Below are positions 22,001 through 33,269 of a stretch of 33,351 bases of DNA, one piece after another. Position 1 is the stretch's first letter, and every line of letters starts with the position of its first letter. The position numbers and the translations under genes were made by a program. The notes beneath the pieces were generated by a model that did not search any database, was not told the origin of the DNA, and saw nothing but the letters and a program-made list of their open reading frames with translations. The stretch spans positions 1 through 33,351 of the forward strand of contig JAFDVJ010000115.1 in assembly GCA_018269075.1 (NCBI GenBank). The letters are read 5' to 3'. The DNA is from Acidobacteriota bacterium. GTDB taxonomy: Bacteria; Acidobacteriota; Blastocatellia; Pyrinomonadales; Pyrinomonadaceae.

Positions 22001-22032
22001 GAACCGGTCAATAAGAACAAAGGGTAAAACAT

Positions 22033-25303
<3,271 letters not shown>

Positions 25304-25305
<2 letters not shown>

Positions 25306-25350
25306 AAAAATCTGTCAGGCGGATGAAATTTCGCTTGACAGATTTTTTTT
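25304..25350 (+). terminator. Terminator of the RND operon
   Basis: Bases 25304-25321 (seven A then TCTGTCAGGCG) pair with 25332-25349 (CGCTTGACAGA then T-run), with one G-T pair and a ten-base loop, ending in eight T residues. The right arm also contains the TTGACA that serves as -35 of the TetR-2 promoter. Confidence 0.8.
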
Positions 25351-25363
25351 CGCCTGTTAGATT
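25335..25363 (+). promoter_or_regulatory. Promoter of TetR-2
   Basis: Perfect -35 TTGACA (25335-25340), 17-base spacer, -10 TAGATT (25358-25363). The -35 is embedded in the right arm of the RND-operon terminator and the -10 touches the palindrome at 25362-25374. Confidence 0.65.
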
Positions 25364-25374
25364 AACACTGTTAA
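25362..25374 (+). promoter_or_regulatory. Operator of TetR-2, site 1
   Basis: TTAACACTGTTAA is a perfect palindrome around a central C, overlapping the end of the -10 element and 23 bases before the TetR-2 start. It differs at one base from the site before the ABC operon (26031-26043). Confidence 0.7.
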
Positions 25375-25397
25375 GTAGGTTTTCGACGTTATTTAAT

Positions 25398-26012
25398 ATG
25401 GGCATCGCCGAGAGAAGAGAAAGGGAAAAGCACAATCTGCGGCAGGAGATTCTCGACGCCGCCAGCGAGCTTTTCGCGCGCGAGGGTTACGCCAACGTCT
25501 CGATGCGCAAGATCGCCGAGCAGATCGAATACAGCCCGACGACGATTTATCTCTATTTCAAGGACAAGACCGACCTGCTCAAACAGATCTGCGAGGAAAC
25601 CTTCGGCAAGCTGATCGAAACGGTCGCCGCGATCGAGCGGGCCGGCGTCGGCGAACCGCTCGACTGTCTGCGCAAGGGAATGCGCGCCTACATCGATTTC
25701 GGCCTGCGCCACCCGTATCACTACGAAGTGACGCTGATCACGCCGCTCGCCGGCGCGATCAACCAGGAAGATTATCCGTACGAGGGATCGGCCGGCCAGC
25801 AGGCGTTCGAATATATCGTCCGGCAGGTCGGACGCGGAATGGAGTTGGGACAATTCAGACCGGGCGACGTGGCGACCGTCAGCCAGGCGATCTGGGCCGC
25901 GATCCACGGCGTGACCGCGCTGATGATCTCGCATCCCGATTTCCCGTTCGTCGATCGGGAAGCCCTGATCGAGCAGGTCGTCGAAATGACGATCAAGGGG
26001 CTGCAAAGCTGA
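25398..26012 (+). CDS. TetR-family repressor TetR-2 with WHG-type C-terminus
   Basis: ATG at 25398 gives 204 residues (MGIAERREREKHNLRQ). An upstream in-frame extension overlaps the RND gene and its terminator and is not protein-like. The DNA-binding domain is EILDAASELFAREGYANVSMRKIAEQIEYSPTTIYLYFKDKTDLL in pieces (about 18-62). The C-terminal part contains WAAIHGVTALMI, the W-x-x-x-H-G signature of the WHG type of TetR ligand domain. Identical palindromes in its own promoter and before the ABC transporter operon suggest it represses both. The ligand is unknown. Confidence 0.9.
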   Translation: MGIAERREREKHNLRQEILDAASELFAREGYANVSMRKIAEQIEYSPTTIYLYFKDKTDLLKQICEETFGKLIETVAAIERAGVGEPLDCLRKGMRAYIDFGLRHPYHYEVTLITPLAGAINQEDYPYEGSAGQQAFEYIVRQVGRGMELGQFRPGDVATVSQAIWAAIHGVTALMISHPDFPFVDREALIEQVVEMTIKGLQS

Positions 26013-26029
26013 TTTTTTTTGTCCTTTGA

Positions 26030-26044
26030 CTTAACACCGTTAAG
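26030..26044 (+). promoter_or_regulatory. Operator of TetR-2, site 2, before the ABC operon
   Basis: CTTAACACCGTTAAG has six-base half-sites CTTAAC and GTTAAG and matches 12 of 13 bases of the TetR-2 promoter site. It lies 61 bases before the permease start. TTGAC (26026-26030) directly in front may be part of a -35, but no well-spaced -10 is evident. Confidence 0.7.
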
Positions 26045-26104
26045 AAGTTTGGTCGTGTAATTTTGATTAAATACGTTATGACAAATCCGGGGAAGAACTG
26101 AGTT

Positions 26105-27229
26105 ATGGCATCGCTCGCTCTGAAAAATCTGTTTCACGACAAGATCCGCCTGACGGTGACGCTCGTCGGCATCGTCTTTTCGGTCGTCCTGAGCTCGATC
26201 CAGCTCGGCCTGTTCGTCGGATTCCAGCGGGCGACGTCCGACATTCTTTATTTTTCGAACGCCGATCTCTGGATCGCTTCGAAAAACGTCACGCACGCCG
26301 AGGACGGCGTCCCGTTTTCCGAGCGCAAACTCTATCAGGCGCTCGCTTCGCCGCGCGTCGAGCGGATCGAAAAACAGATCTTTCAGTTCACCACCTGGAA
26401 AAAACCGGACGGCGCGGACACCGGCGTTCTGCTCGTCGGCTTCGATCTCGCGGGCGGGATGGGCGCGCCGTGGAACATCACGGAAGGCCGCATCGAGGAT
26501 CTCAACCAGCCGGACGCCGTGATGATCGAGGAGCTGTACAAGGACAAGCTCGGCGTTTCGCGGATCGGCGAAACCGTCGAGATTCGCGGCCACCGCGCCA
26601 AAGTCGTCGGCTTCACGCGCGGCATCCGGAGCTTTACGACTTCTCCGCCGGTCTTCACCTCGTTCAAAAACGCCCAGAATTTTTTCGGTCTGCGCGAGGA
26701 CCAGACGCTGTTTCTTGTCGTCAAAGCCAAGCCCGGCGTCGATCCCGAATCGCTCAAGTCCGAGCTGCAATCGCTGATGACCGACGTCGACGTCTACACG
26801 CGCGCCGAATGGACGAGCAAACAGCGCAATTACTGGATGTTCGGGACGGGCGCGGGCATCACCGTGCTGATCGCGGCCTTTCTCGGCCTGCTCGTCGGCG
26901 TCGTGGTCGTCGCGCAGACGATCTATTCGGCGACGGTCGATCACATCCGCGAATACGGCACGCTCAAGGCGATGGGCGCGAGCAATTTTTATCTCTACCG
27001 CGTGATCGTCACGCAGGCTTTTCTGAGCGGCCTGATCGGCTACGCCGTCGGGATGAGCGTCGCCCTGCTGGTTTCGCGCATCTCGCTGGAAGGCACGACG
27101 GCGATCATCCTCCCGAAAGAGCTCGTCGTCGGGCTGTTTTTTCTGACGATCCTGATGTGCGTCGGCGCGTCGGTCGTCTCGATCAACAAGGTCACGAGAA
27201 TCGATCCGGCGATGGTTTTCAAGGGCTGA
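26105..27229 (+). CDS. DevC/MacB-like ABC transporter permease
   Basis: The 374-residue protein has an N-terminal span (LTVTLVGIVFSVVLSSIQLGLFVGF), an extended periplasmic domain (about 40-235) and three C-terminal spans (GAGITVLIAAFLGLLVGVVVVAQTIY; FLSGLIGYAVGMSVALLV; LVVGLFFLTILMCVGASVVSI). The motif VDHIREYGTLKAMGASNFYLYRVI after the second span is typical of FtsX-like permeases. The N-terminal ADLWIASKN resembles DevC. Such permeases act with an ATPase, a HlyD-type adaptor and a TolC channel to export glycolipids or drugs. The next three genes supply these partners. It overlaps the alternative ATPase start at 27229. Confidence 0.9.
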   Translation: MASLALKNLFHDKIRLTVTLVGIVFSVVLSSIQLGLFVGFQRATSDILYFSNADLWIASKNVTHAEDGVPFSERKLYQALASPRVERIEKQIFQFTTWKKPDGADTGVLLVGFDLAGGMGAPWNITEGRIEDLNQPDAVMIEELYKDKLGVSRIGETVEIRGHRAKVVGFTRGIRSFTTSPPVFTSFKNAQNFFGLREDQTLFLVVKAKPGVDPESLKSELQSLMTDVDVYTRAEWTSKQRNYWMFGTGAGITVLIAAFLGLLVGVVVVAQTIYSATVDHIREYGTLKAMGASNFYLYRVIVTQAFLSGLIGYAVGMSVALLVSRISLEGTTAIILPKELVVGLFFLTILMCVGASVVSINKVTRIDPAMVFKG

Positions 27230-27249
27230 TGCCGGACCGCGAACGAATT

Positions 27250-27996
27250 ATGAAATCAATCGAAGTCAAAAATCTGGTCAAAACTTACGGCGCGGCCGAA
27301 ACGGCGGTGCACGCGTTGAAGGGCGTCGATCTCGACGTTTTCGAGGGCGAGCTGCAGCTGCTCGTCGGCGCGAGCGGGTCGGGCAAGACGACGCTCGTCT
27401 CGATTATGGGCGGCATTTTGTCGGCGACTTCGGGCAGCTGCCGGATTCGCGGCGCGGAGACGATCGGGCTCGGCCAGAAGCAGCTCCAGAAGATCCGGCT
27501 CGACAACATCGGCTTTATCTTTCAGGGCTTCAATCTCTTTCCGGCGCTGACGGCCCGCGAGAACGTCGAGGTCGCGCTCGACCTGAAGGGCTTTCGCGGC
27601 GCCGAGATGCGCCGCAGAGCGGGCGCGCTGCTCGAACGCGTCGGCCTCGGCGCGAAGCTCGACGCCTATCCGGCCGATCTTTCCGGCGGCCAGAAACAGC
27701 GCGTCGCGATCGCGCGGGCGCTCGCCGGCGAGCCGCGGATCATTCTCGCCGACGAACCGACCGCCGCGCTCGATTCGTTTTCGGGAAAACTGATTATGGA
27801 CCTGCTGCAGGAGCTCGCCCGCGAGAAAAACCGGGCGGTCGTCGTCGTCACGCACGACAACCGGATCTTCGACTACGCCGACCGGATCGTCCGGATCGAC
27901 GACGGCCGGATTTCGGAGAGGATAATGCCTGAAAAAGGGATGGCGCATCACCACGGAATGATGCATACGACGTTCGAACCGGCCGCGGCCGTTTGA
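27250..27996 (+). CDS. ABC transporter ATP-binding protein, DevA/LolD type, His/Met-rich tail
   Basis: The 248-residue protein has a complete ATPase core: Walker A GASGSGKTT (40-48), Q-loop Q92 in FQGFN, signature LSGGQKQR (144-151), Walker B with D168-E169 in RIILADEPTAALD, and switch His202 in VTHDN. The C-terminal tail MPEKGMAHHHGMMHTTFEPAAAV (226-248) is rich in His and Met and looks unlike usual DevA ends. I choose ATG at 27250 because MKSIEVKNLVKTYG is the standard start. An in-frame ATG at 27229 would overlap the permease stop (TGATG) and add seven residues. It energises the permease at 26105. Confidence 0.92.
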   Translation: MKSIEVKNLVKTYGAAETAVHALKGVDLDVFEGELQLLVGASGSGKTTLVSIMGGILSATSGSCRIRGAETIGLGQKQLQKIRLDNIGFIFQGFNLFPALTARENVEVALDLKGFRGAEMRRRAGALLERVGLGAKLDAYPADLSGGQKQRVAIARALAGEPRIILADEPTAALDSFSGKLIMDLLQELAREKNRAVVVVTHDNRIFDYADRIVRIDDGRISERIMPEKGMAHHHGMMHTTFEPAAAV

Positions 27997-28011
27997 ACCG
28001 GGAGGAAATCG

Positions 28012-29142
28012 ATGAAGAGAACTTTGATTTTAACGGGAATCGCCGTCGGCCTGACGCTTTTGTCGCTCGTTTATTTTTTCTGGCTGCGGCCGGCCCGCGA
28101 ATCGCAAAGGGTCGCCGCCGAGGAACCGGCGCGCCCGTTCGGCGGGAAAACGCCGATCGTCGCGCCGGGCGTCGTCGAGGCCGTTTCGGAAGAGGTCGAA
28201 GTCGGCGCCGAGATCGGCGGCAAGCTCCGCGCGGTGCTCGTCGAGGAAGGCGCGGCGGTCTCCAGGGGACAGACGATCGCCGTCCTCGAAAACGCCGACT
28301 TCGAAGCGCGGGTCGCCGACGCGAAAACGCGGATCGAGACGCTTCGGCGGCAGCAGGAAACCGCCGCCGCGCGCGTCAGGCAGGCGACGGCCGACCGCGA
28401 CCGGGTCGTCAACGGCGCGCGCGTCGAGGAACGCCGCGAGGCCCGCGCCGGCTACGAAACGACGCTTCCGAACGTCGCCAACGCGCGCCGCGAGCTCGAT
28501 CGCCGCGAACGGCTCTTCGCGACCGGCGACGTCTCGCGCGAGGAGGTGGAACGCGCCCGCACCGCTTACGAAAACGCTCAAAAACAGAGCGAGACGTCGC
28601 GCGCCCGGTTCGAGGTCGTCGACGCCGGCGCGCGGCGCGACGATCTCGAAAAGGCCGACGCCGCCATCCGGCTCGCCGAAGCGCAGGTCCGCGAGTTCGA
28701 CGCGCTGATCCGCGAGGCCGAGGCGGGCGTCCGGACGGCCGAAGCCGCGCTCGCCAAGACGATCGTCCGCGCGCCGTTCGCGGGCATCGTTCTCCGCAAA
28801 CGGCTCAAGGACGGCGAATCGGTTTCGCCGGAAAGTCCGACCGGGATCGTGACGATCGCCGACGTGTCGGCGCTCCGCGTGCGCGTCGATCTCGACGAGC
28901 GCGACGTCGCCCGCGTCCGTGAAAACCAGCCGGCGTATTTCACGGCCGAAGCCTACGGCGACCGCCGGTTCACGGGCCGCGTCGTCCGCGTCGGGCAGAT
29001 TCTCGGCCGCAAGAACTTCCGGACGGAGAAGCCGACCGAGAAGGTCGACACGAAGATCCTCGAAGTGCTCGTCGAGCTCGACGCGGGTCAGAATCCGCCG
29101 CTCGGACTGCGCGTCGATTCGTTCATCGAAACGGGCGAGTGA
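28012..29142 (+). CDS. HlyD/DevB-like membrane-fusion adaptor
   Basis: The 376-residue protein has one N-terminal membrane span (LILTGIAVGLTLLSLVYFFW) and no lipobox, so it is anchored by the helix. A lipoyl half (VSEEVEVGAEIGGKLRAVLVEEGAAVSRGQTIAVLEN) precedes a long coiled-coil hairpin rich in Arg, Ala and Glu (about 95-245). The second lipoyl half (VRAPFAGIVLRKRLKDGESVSPESP) and a beta-barrel with LRVRVDLDERDVARV follow. This is the DevB type found with DevCA exporters. It would bridge the permease to the TolC channel at 29721. The gap to the ATPase is 15 bases with GGGAGG before the ATG, so they are co-transcribed. Confidence 0.92.
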   Translation: MKRTLILTGIAVGLTLLSLVYFFWLRPARESQRVAAEEPARPFGGKTPIVAPGVVEAVSEEVEVGAEIGGKLRAVLVEEGAAVSRGQTIAVLENADFEARVADAKTRIETLRRQQETAAARVRQATADRDRVVNGARVEERREARAGYETTLPNVANARRELDRRERLFATGDVSREEVERARTAYENAQKQSETSRARFEVVDAGARRDDLEKADAAIRLAEAQVREFDALIREAEAGVRTAEAALAKTIVRAPFAGIVLRKRLKDGESVSPESPTGIVTIADVSALRVRVDLDERDVARVRENQPAYFTAEAYGDRRFTGRVVRVGQILGRKNFRTEKPTEKVDTKILEVLVELDAGQNPPLGLRVDSFIETGE

Positions 29143-29217
29143 AAAAGCGCTGAACCGCAAACCCGAAACCGACGTAAAACTGAGACGGCCGCCGATGCCG
29201 TCGGGGAATAAAAACAA

Positions 29218-29637
29218 ATGAATCTGTCAATCAAACTCGCGCTGTTCGCCGCCGGTCTTTTTCTGCTCAACGGAATGCTGACCGGCGTCTGGAAATACGC
29301 GCGCATTATGAGCTCGCCCGAGCACCGCGCGCCCGCTTATGTCGACATCGCGCACCGCGCGTCGTTCTTTTACAGCTTCGCGTCGCTCGTGATCGCCAAA
29401 CTGCTCGAGTTCTCGCCGTTCTCGCCGGCCGCGCAAGTGGCCGTCGCGGCCTTTCCGCTCGGATTTTTCGTGCTGACCGTCGCCGGCTATATGGCCGAGG
29501 GCTTTCGCGACCGGACGGAGAATATGTTCGAGGAGCGAAACTTCACGACGACGTGGTTTATGTACGCCCTGATCGCCGGCGAGATCGGCGGCTTCGCGCT
29601 GATTTTCGGCGGTTTCGTCTACACGCAATTTTTTTAA
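29218..29637 (+). CDS. Four-helix membrane protein of unknown function
   Basis: The 139-residue protein has about four membrane spans: LALFAAGLFLLNGMLTGVW, FFYSFASLVIAKLLEF, VAVAAFPLGFFVLTVAGYMA and WFMYALIAGEIGGFALIFGGFVY. Between the first two is a polar loop with YARIMSSPEHRAPAYVDIAHRASFF, whose HRAPxYVDIAHRA reads like a conserved motif with two histidines. I do not recognise the family. It is 75 bases after the adaptor gene and in the same direction, so it probably belongs to the ABC exporter operon and could be an accessory subunit or an enzyme acting on its substrate; this is inference. Confidence 0.7.
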   Translation: MNLSIKLALFAAGLFLLNGMLTGVWKYARIMSSPEHRAPAYVDIAHRASFFYSFASLVIAKLLEFSPFSPAAQVAVAAFPLGFFVLTVAGYMAEGFRDRTENMFEERNFTTTWFMYALIAGEIGGFALIFGGFVYTQFF

Positions 29638-29645
29638 GTTTTCAT

Positions 29646-29674
29646 TTGAACTGAGCGGCCAAAAATGCTAGGCT
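29646..29674 (+). promoter_or_regulatory. Promoter of the TolC gene
   Basis: -35 TTGAAC (29646-29651), 17-base spacer and -10 TAGGCT (29669-29674). The operator at 29684-29701 follows ten bases later. Confidence 0.55.
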
Positions 29675-29683
29675 TTTAAGAAG

Positions 29684-29701
29684 TAAGTAAGCACTTACTT
29701 A
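29684..29701 (+). promoter_or_regulatory. TetR-type operator, site 2, before the TolC gene
   Basis: TAAGTAAGCACTTACTTA has perfect eight-base half-sites TAAGTAAG and CTTACTTA around CA. It is nearly identical to the site in front of TetR-1 at 19868-19885 and lies 20 bases before the TolC start. Confidence 0.75.
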
Positions 29702-29720
29702 TCTGTGCAGGGGTTAATTT

Positions 29721-31517
29721 ATGATAAACCAATCATCGAAGATTGAAGCAATTATTTTAAGTTTGATTTTACTTTTATTTTCGGGGGCCGGAGTCGCGCG
29801 GGCGCAGGACGCGACGCCGACGCCGACGCCGACGCCCGCGGTCCAGCCGCCGGTCGACGACAAGCAGAACGTCAAACCGGAAAATCTGAACGGCGTCCCG
29901 GCGATCGCGCCGAATTACCGGCAGGACGACAAGTCGCTCCCCGATCTCGGACGCGTCGGCGTCGATATGCTGGAGCAGCGGCCGCTCGGCCTCAAGGAAG
30001 CGATCACGCTCGCGCTCGACAACAACAAGGACATCGAGGTCACCCGGCAGAACGTCAAGATCGCCGAATTCGATCTGCAGTCGGCCCGCGGTTTCTACGA
30101 GCCGCATTTTTCGGGGCAGAGCTATTACGAGCGCGCGACGACGCCGAACGTCAGCATTTTCAGCACCAACCCGACGACGACCAACGGCTCGCTCGTCGGC
30201 AACGCCGGTCTGACCGGCAGTCTGCCGCGATTCGGGACGAGCTACAGCGCGACCGCTTCGAGCCAGCGCGTGACGACCAACAACACGATCTCGATCCTGA
30301 GCCCGCAAAACAACACGAGCTTTAACTTCAGCATCACGCAGCCGCTCCTGCGCGGACGCCGGTTCGACCAGCCGCGCCGCGTGATCGAGATCGCCAAAAA
30401 GAACCTGAGCCTGACCGACACGCAGTTTCGCCAGCGCTCGATCGACATCATCACGAACGTCCAGCGCGCCTACTGGGACCTCGTCTTCTCGCTGCGCAAC
30501 CTGCAGGTCCAGCGCGACGGCGTCCGCGACGCCAAGGAACAGCTCGAACATAACCGGCGGCTCGTCAACGAGGGCCAGCTCGCGCCGATCGACATCGTCG
30601 CCGCCGAAACGCAGGTCGCCAACATCGAACAGGGCGTTTACGAGGCGCTCGAAAACGTCGGCCGCGCCGAAAACGCGCTCAAGAACCTGATCGCGCAGGA
30701 CCGGAGCGACACGCTCTGGCGCCAATCGCTCGTGCCGACCGATTCGGTCGACCTCGAAGCGCCGCGCACGACGCTGCCCGAAGCGCTCGACCTCGCGCTC
30801 CAGAACCGTCCGGAGATCGAGATCAACAAAACGCAGAAGGAAATCAACGCGACCGACCAGCGCTATTACCGTGAACAGACGAAACCGCAGATCGATCTGA
30901 CGGCCAGCTACACGACGGCCGGCGTCGGCGGCAGCCAGAACCCGGACTTCCGGAGCATCTTCACGCCGACCTGCAATTCGACCGAAACTCCCGAGCAGTG
31001 TCAGGCGCGGATCGCGACGCTGCAGCAGGCCCAGGCGCAGCAGCTCGCGACACTGACGGGCAGCTCGCTGACCGACGTTTTCGCCAACCGCTATCCGACG
31101 TTTCGGGCCGGCGTGACGTTCAATCTGCCGCTTTTCGGCGACAAGACGGCGAAGGCCAATCTCGGCAAATCGCTCGTCCAGGGCCAGCAGCTCGAAACCC
31201 AGCGCGAGCAGATCGAGCAGAACATCCAGGTCGACGTCCGCAACGCGCTGCAGGCCGTCCGCACGTCCGAGGCGCGGCTCCGGAGCGCGGCGATCGCCCG
31301 CGAAAATTCGCAGAAGCAGTATGAATCCGAACAGCGCAAGCTCGACGCCGGCCAGTCCGACGTCTACAAGGTGCTCGAACGCCAGACCGCGCTGATCAAC
31401 GCCCGCAGCGGCGAGCTCCGCGCACAGACCGAGCTCAACAAGGCGATCGCCGATCTCCAGCGCGCGACCGGCAATTCGCTCAAAGCCAACAACGTCGAAG
31501 CGCGGCTCCGGAAATAA
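29721..31517 (+). CDS. TolC-type outer-membrane efflux channel
   Basis: The 598-residue protein begins with a signal peptide (IILSLILLLFSGAGVARAQ) and a short Thr/Pro linker (DATPTPTPTPAVQPP). Two OEP repeats follow. The first (about 90-330) contains GLKEAITLALDNNKDIEVTRQNVKIAEFDL and the second (about 345-595) contains TLPEALDLALQNRPEIEINKTQKEI and VGGSQNPDFR. At the end are long helical stretches with RTSEARLRSAAIAREN and SDVYKVLERQTALINA. It is larger than typical TolC because of extra loops. It would form the outer-membrane pore for both efflux systems of this island. AGGGG lies about seven bases before the ATG, and a strong terminator follows. Confidence 0.93.
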   Translation: MINQSSKIEAIILSLILLLFSGAGVARAQDATPTPTPTPAVQPPVDDKQNVKPENLNGVPAIAPNYRQDDKSLPDLGRVGVDMLEQRPLGLKEAITLALDNNKDIEVTRQNVKIAEFDLQSARGFYEPHFSGQSYYERATTPNVSIFSTNPTTTNGSLVGNAGLTGSLPRFGTSYSATASSQRVTTNNTISILSPQNNTSFNFSITQPLLRGRRFDQPRRVIEIAKKNLSLTDTQFRQRSIDIITNVQRAYWDLVFSLRNLQVQRDGVRDAKEQLEHNRRLVNEGQLAPIDIVAAETQVANIEQGVYEALENVGRAENALKNLIAQDRSDTLWRQSLVPTDSVDLEAPRTTLPEALDLALQNRPEIEINKTQKEINATDQRYYREQTKPQIDLTASYTTAGVGGSQNPDFRSIFTPTCNSTETPEQCQARIATLQQAQAQQLATLTGSSLTDVFANRYPTFRAGVTFNLPLFGDKTAKANLGKSLVQGQQLETQREQIEQNIQVDVRNALQAVRTSEARLRSAAIARENSQKQYESEQRKLDAGQSDVYKVLERQTALINARSGELRAQTELNKAIADLQRATGNSLKANNVEARLRK

Positions 31518-31549
31518 ACGCCCGCCGCCGCCCGCTAATCGAAAAAGAC

Positions 31550-31588
31550 AAAGGCCGCCGGAAATTTGACCGGCGGCCTTTTCTTTTG
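31550..31588 (+). terminator. Intrinsic terminator after the TolC gene
   Basis: AAAGGCCGCCGG (31550-31561) pairs perfectly with CCGGCGGCCTTT (31570-31581) around an eight-base loop, with a TTTTCTTTT run at the right end. Confidence 0.85.
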
Positions 31589-31704
31589 CGGCCGCGGCCG
31601 ATCGCCGGCGGGGCTTACCGGTCGTTTTTCGGGGCCGGGTTCGGCCTTCCAACACATCGTTTTTCGGAAAATCGGCGGCGGCGGAAACTTTTTTTCGTTT
31701 CCGG

Positions 31705-31733
31705 TTGCAATTTAGGCCAAATCGCATTAAATT
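31705..31733 (+). promoter_or_regulatory. Promoter of the secreted protein gene at 31783
   Basis: -35 TTGCAA (31705-31710), exact 17-base spacer, -10 TAAATT (31728-31733), followed by an AT-rich leader and GAGGAG before the ATG. Confidence 0.55.
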
Positions 31734-31782
31734 TCCGTCTTAGTTATGTAGGCATTTTCTACAAATTTAAGAGGAGAAAAAA

Positions 31783-32133
31783 ATGTTCAAAAAAATCGGT
31801 GTAAAATTAATGATCTTGTTGATGGTCGGCGTGATGTCGGTCACGGATTTATCGGCCCAGACGCGGATTCGCTTCGCGCGCGGCGCCAATTCGGCGACGG
31901 TTCGCGGCACGCTCGCGGCCGGTTCGACGCGCGGCTACGTGCTGCGGGCGAGCGCCGGACAGGTTCTGACCGGCGCGCTCAGCTCGGGCAACGGCAAATG
32001 CGATTTCACGCAGGGCGCGTATCACGACACGCAGTACAGCCAGACCATCGAGCGCAACGGCGATGTCTATATCAGCATCGACAACCACGGCAGCCGCGCG
32101 ACGACCTTCACGCTGACGATTTCCATCCAGTAA
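31783..32133 (+). CDS. Small secreted beta-rich protein (PPC/PliG-like)
   Basis: The 116-residue protein starts with a signal peptide (MFKKIGVKLMILLMVGVMSV, cleavage near DLSAQ). The mature part is all beta: RIRFARGANSATVRGTLAAGSTRGYVLRASAGQVLTGALSSGNGKCDF, then a central loop with YHDTQYSQTIERNGDVYISIDN, and a final FTLTISIQ. The FARGANSATVRGTL and GYVLRASAGQ pair resembles the fold of g-type lysozyme inhibitors and bacterial PPC domains. One of these relatives is the likeliest match, but the function here is unproven. A good GAGGAG precedes the start. Confidence 0.7.
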   Translation: MFKKIGVKLMILLMVGVMSVTDLSAQTRIRFARGANSATVRGTLAAGSTRGYVLRASAGQVLTGALSSGNGKCDFTQGAYHDTQYSQTIERNGDVYISIDNHGSRATTFTLTISIQ

Positions 32134-32138
32134 CAGTC

Positions 32139-32228
32139 GAGAGTCGAGAGTCGGGAGTCGAGAGTCAGAAGATTTTGACTCTCGACTTCCGGCTTTTCAC
32201 TCTCCGCTCTCCGCTCGCCACTCTCCAC
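32139..32228. repeat. GAGAGTC heptamer array with opposed TCTCCGC array
   Basis: Units GAGAGTC, GAGAGTC, GGGAGTC and GAGAGTC (32139-32166) are followed, after a stretch with GACTCTCGAC (32178-32187), by TCTCCGC, TCTCCGC, TCGCCAC and TCTCCAC (32201-32228). The two halves are roughly complementary, so the RNA can fold on itself. It lies between the convergent ends of the secreted protein gene and the MBL-fold gene. Confidence 0.7.
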
Positions 32229-32235
32229 TCGTTCT

Positions 32236-33003
32236 TCAAATCTCCAGTCGCAGACCGTCGCGGGCGGCGACGACTTCGCAGGGCGGCGCGAACTTCGCGA
32301 CTTCATAGTCGAAATCGACCGTGTCCCACTCGCCGTAAAAATGCGTCAGCAGCACGCGGCGCGGCGCGGCCGCGCGCGCGAGAAACATCGCCTCGGCGAG
32401 CTCGAGATGCTTCTCGACCGGCTTTTCCCGGACGAACGAACATTCCATTACAAACAGATCGACGCCCCGCGCAAACGCGCCGAGCGCTTTCGTAAAACCG
32501 GTGTCCGACGTGTAGACGAGCGTTTTGCCTTCCGCGTCGCGGAGATGGATCGCGCGGCTCTCGGCGGTGTGCGGCGTCTCGATCGTGACGGCTTCGACGC
32601 CCGGCAGGATCTCGAATTTCTCGAGCGGCGCGACCTCGCGCAGCTCGACCGGGAACGGTTGTTTGAAAAGCTTATATGCGCCCGCCGCGTCGAACGCTTC
32701 GAGCAGGCTTTTCGTTCCGGCCGGGCCGAAGATCCTGAGCGGTTTCGTCCGGCCCTGCGTTTCCGGCGCGTATTTCGTGCCGAACAGGAGCGGGGCGAGG
32801 CCGCCGATATGGTCGAGATGAAAATGCGAGAGCCAGACCGCGTCGAGATTCACCCAGTCGAGATCTTCCTGCGCCATCCGGTGAATCGCCGACGCCGCGC
32901 AGTCGAAAAGAACCGCGCCGCCGGCGGTTTCCACCCAGTAGGCCGAGCTGCTCCGCTCGCTGTGCGGCACCGACGAACCGGAGCCGAGAACGATAAACTT
33001 CAT
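32236..33003 (-). CDS. MBL-fold metallo-hydrolase, RNase Z-like
   Basis: The 255-residue protein starts MKFIVLGSGSSVPHSERSSSAYWVE. The metal-binding signature is HFHLDH (60-65: H60, H62, D64, H65). Further ligand positions are seen as TPHTAES (about 145), YTSDTG (about 166) and LTHFYGEWD (about 220). This is the pattern of RNase Z-like and related phosphodiesterase MBL-fold proteins. The start GSGSSVPHSER with a GG-AVLFDCA strand supports that branch. It could process tRNA ends or cleave cyclic phosphodiesters; sequence alone does not decide. It converges on the secreted protein gene. Confidence 0.82.
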   Translation of the reverse strand: MKFIVLGSGSSVPHSERSSSAYWVETAGGAVLFDCAASAIHRMAQEDLDWVNLDAVWLSHFHLDHIGGLAPLLFGTKYAPETQGRTKPLRIFGPAGTKSLLEAFDAAGAYKLFKQPFPVELREVAPLEKFEILPGVEAVTIETPHTAESRAIHLRDAEGKTLVYTSDTGFTKALGAFARGVDLFVMECSFVREKPVEKHLELAEAMFLARAAAPRRVLLTHFYGEWDTVDFDYEVAKFAPPCEVVAARDGLRLEI

Positions 33004-33067
33004 AACTATCGATCATCCCGCTTAAAAAGATGCGGCCGCCGCCGTTTCCCGATCGAATCCGTCCTTT

Positions 33068-33095
33068 ATTTCGGATTTCGGATTTCGGATTTCGG
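33068..33095. repeat. ATTTCGG heptamer array
   Basis: Four exact ATTTCGG units, followed by ATT. This is the reverse complement, in rotated form, of the AAATCCG array at 19283-19322. Confidence 0.8.
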
Positions 33096-33269
33096 ATTGC
33101 TCGTAATTCGACCGATCAGGTTTTATCGCACCGATTAAAAAAGTCGAGCGGGAAATCCCGGGATCCGATTATTTATTCAAAATAGCGTGATAAGCGATAA
33201 GCGGCAGGCCGCCAGACTCAAGTCCCTTAACGGGATCGGATCGAACCATCCGACTGCCTCCCCCAAATT

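Noticed and set aside
26470..27249. N-terminal extension of the ATPase frame through the permease gene
   Set aside because: The translation before 27229 is Arg-rich noise in a shifted frame of the permease; the real ATPase begins at 27250 or 27229.
29775..31727. 650-codon minus-strand frame across the TolC gene
   Set aside because: Shadow of the TolC reading; it lacks protein-like composition and would cross the terminator at 31550-31588.
33188..33202. GATAAGC repeated twice
   Set aside because: Two units only, too short to distinguish from chance.
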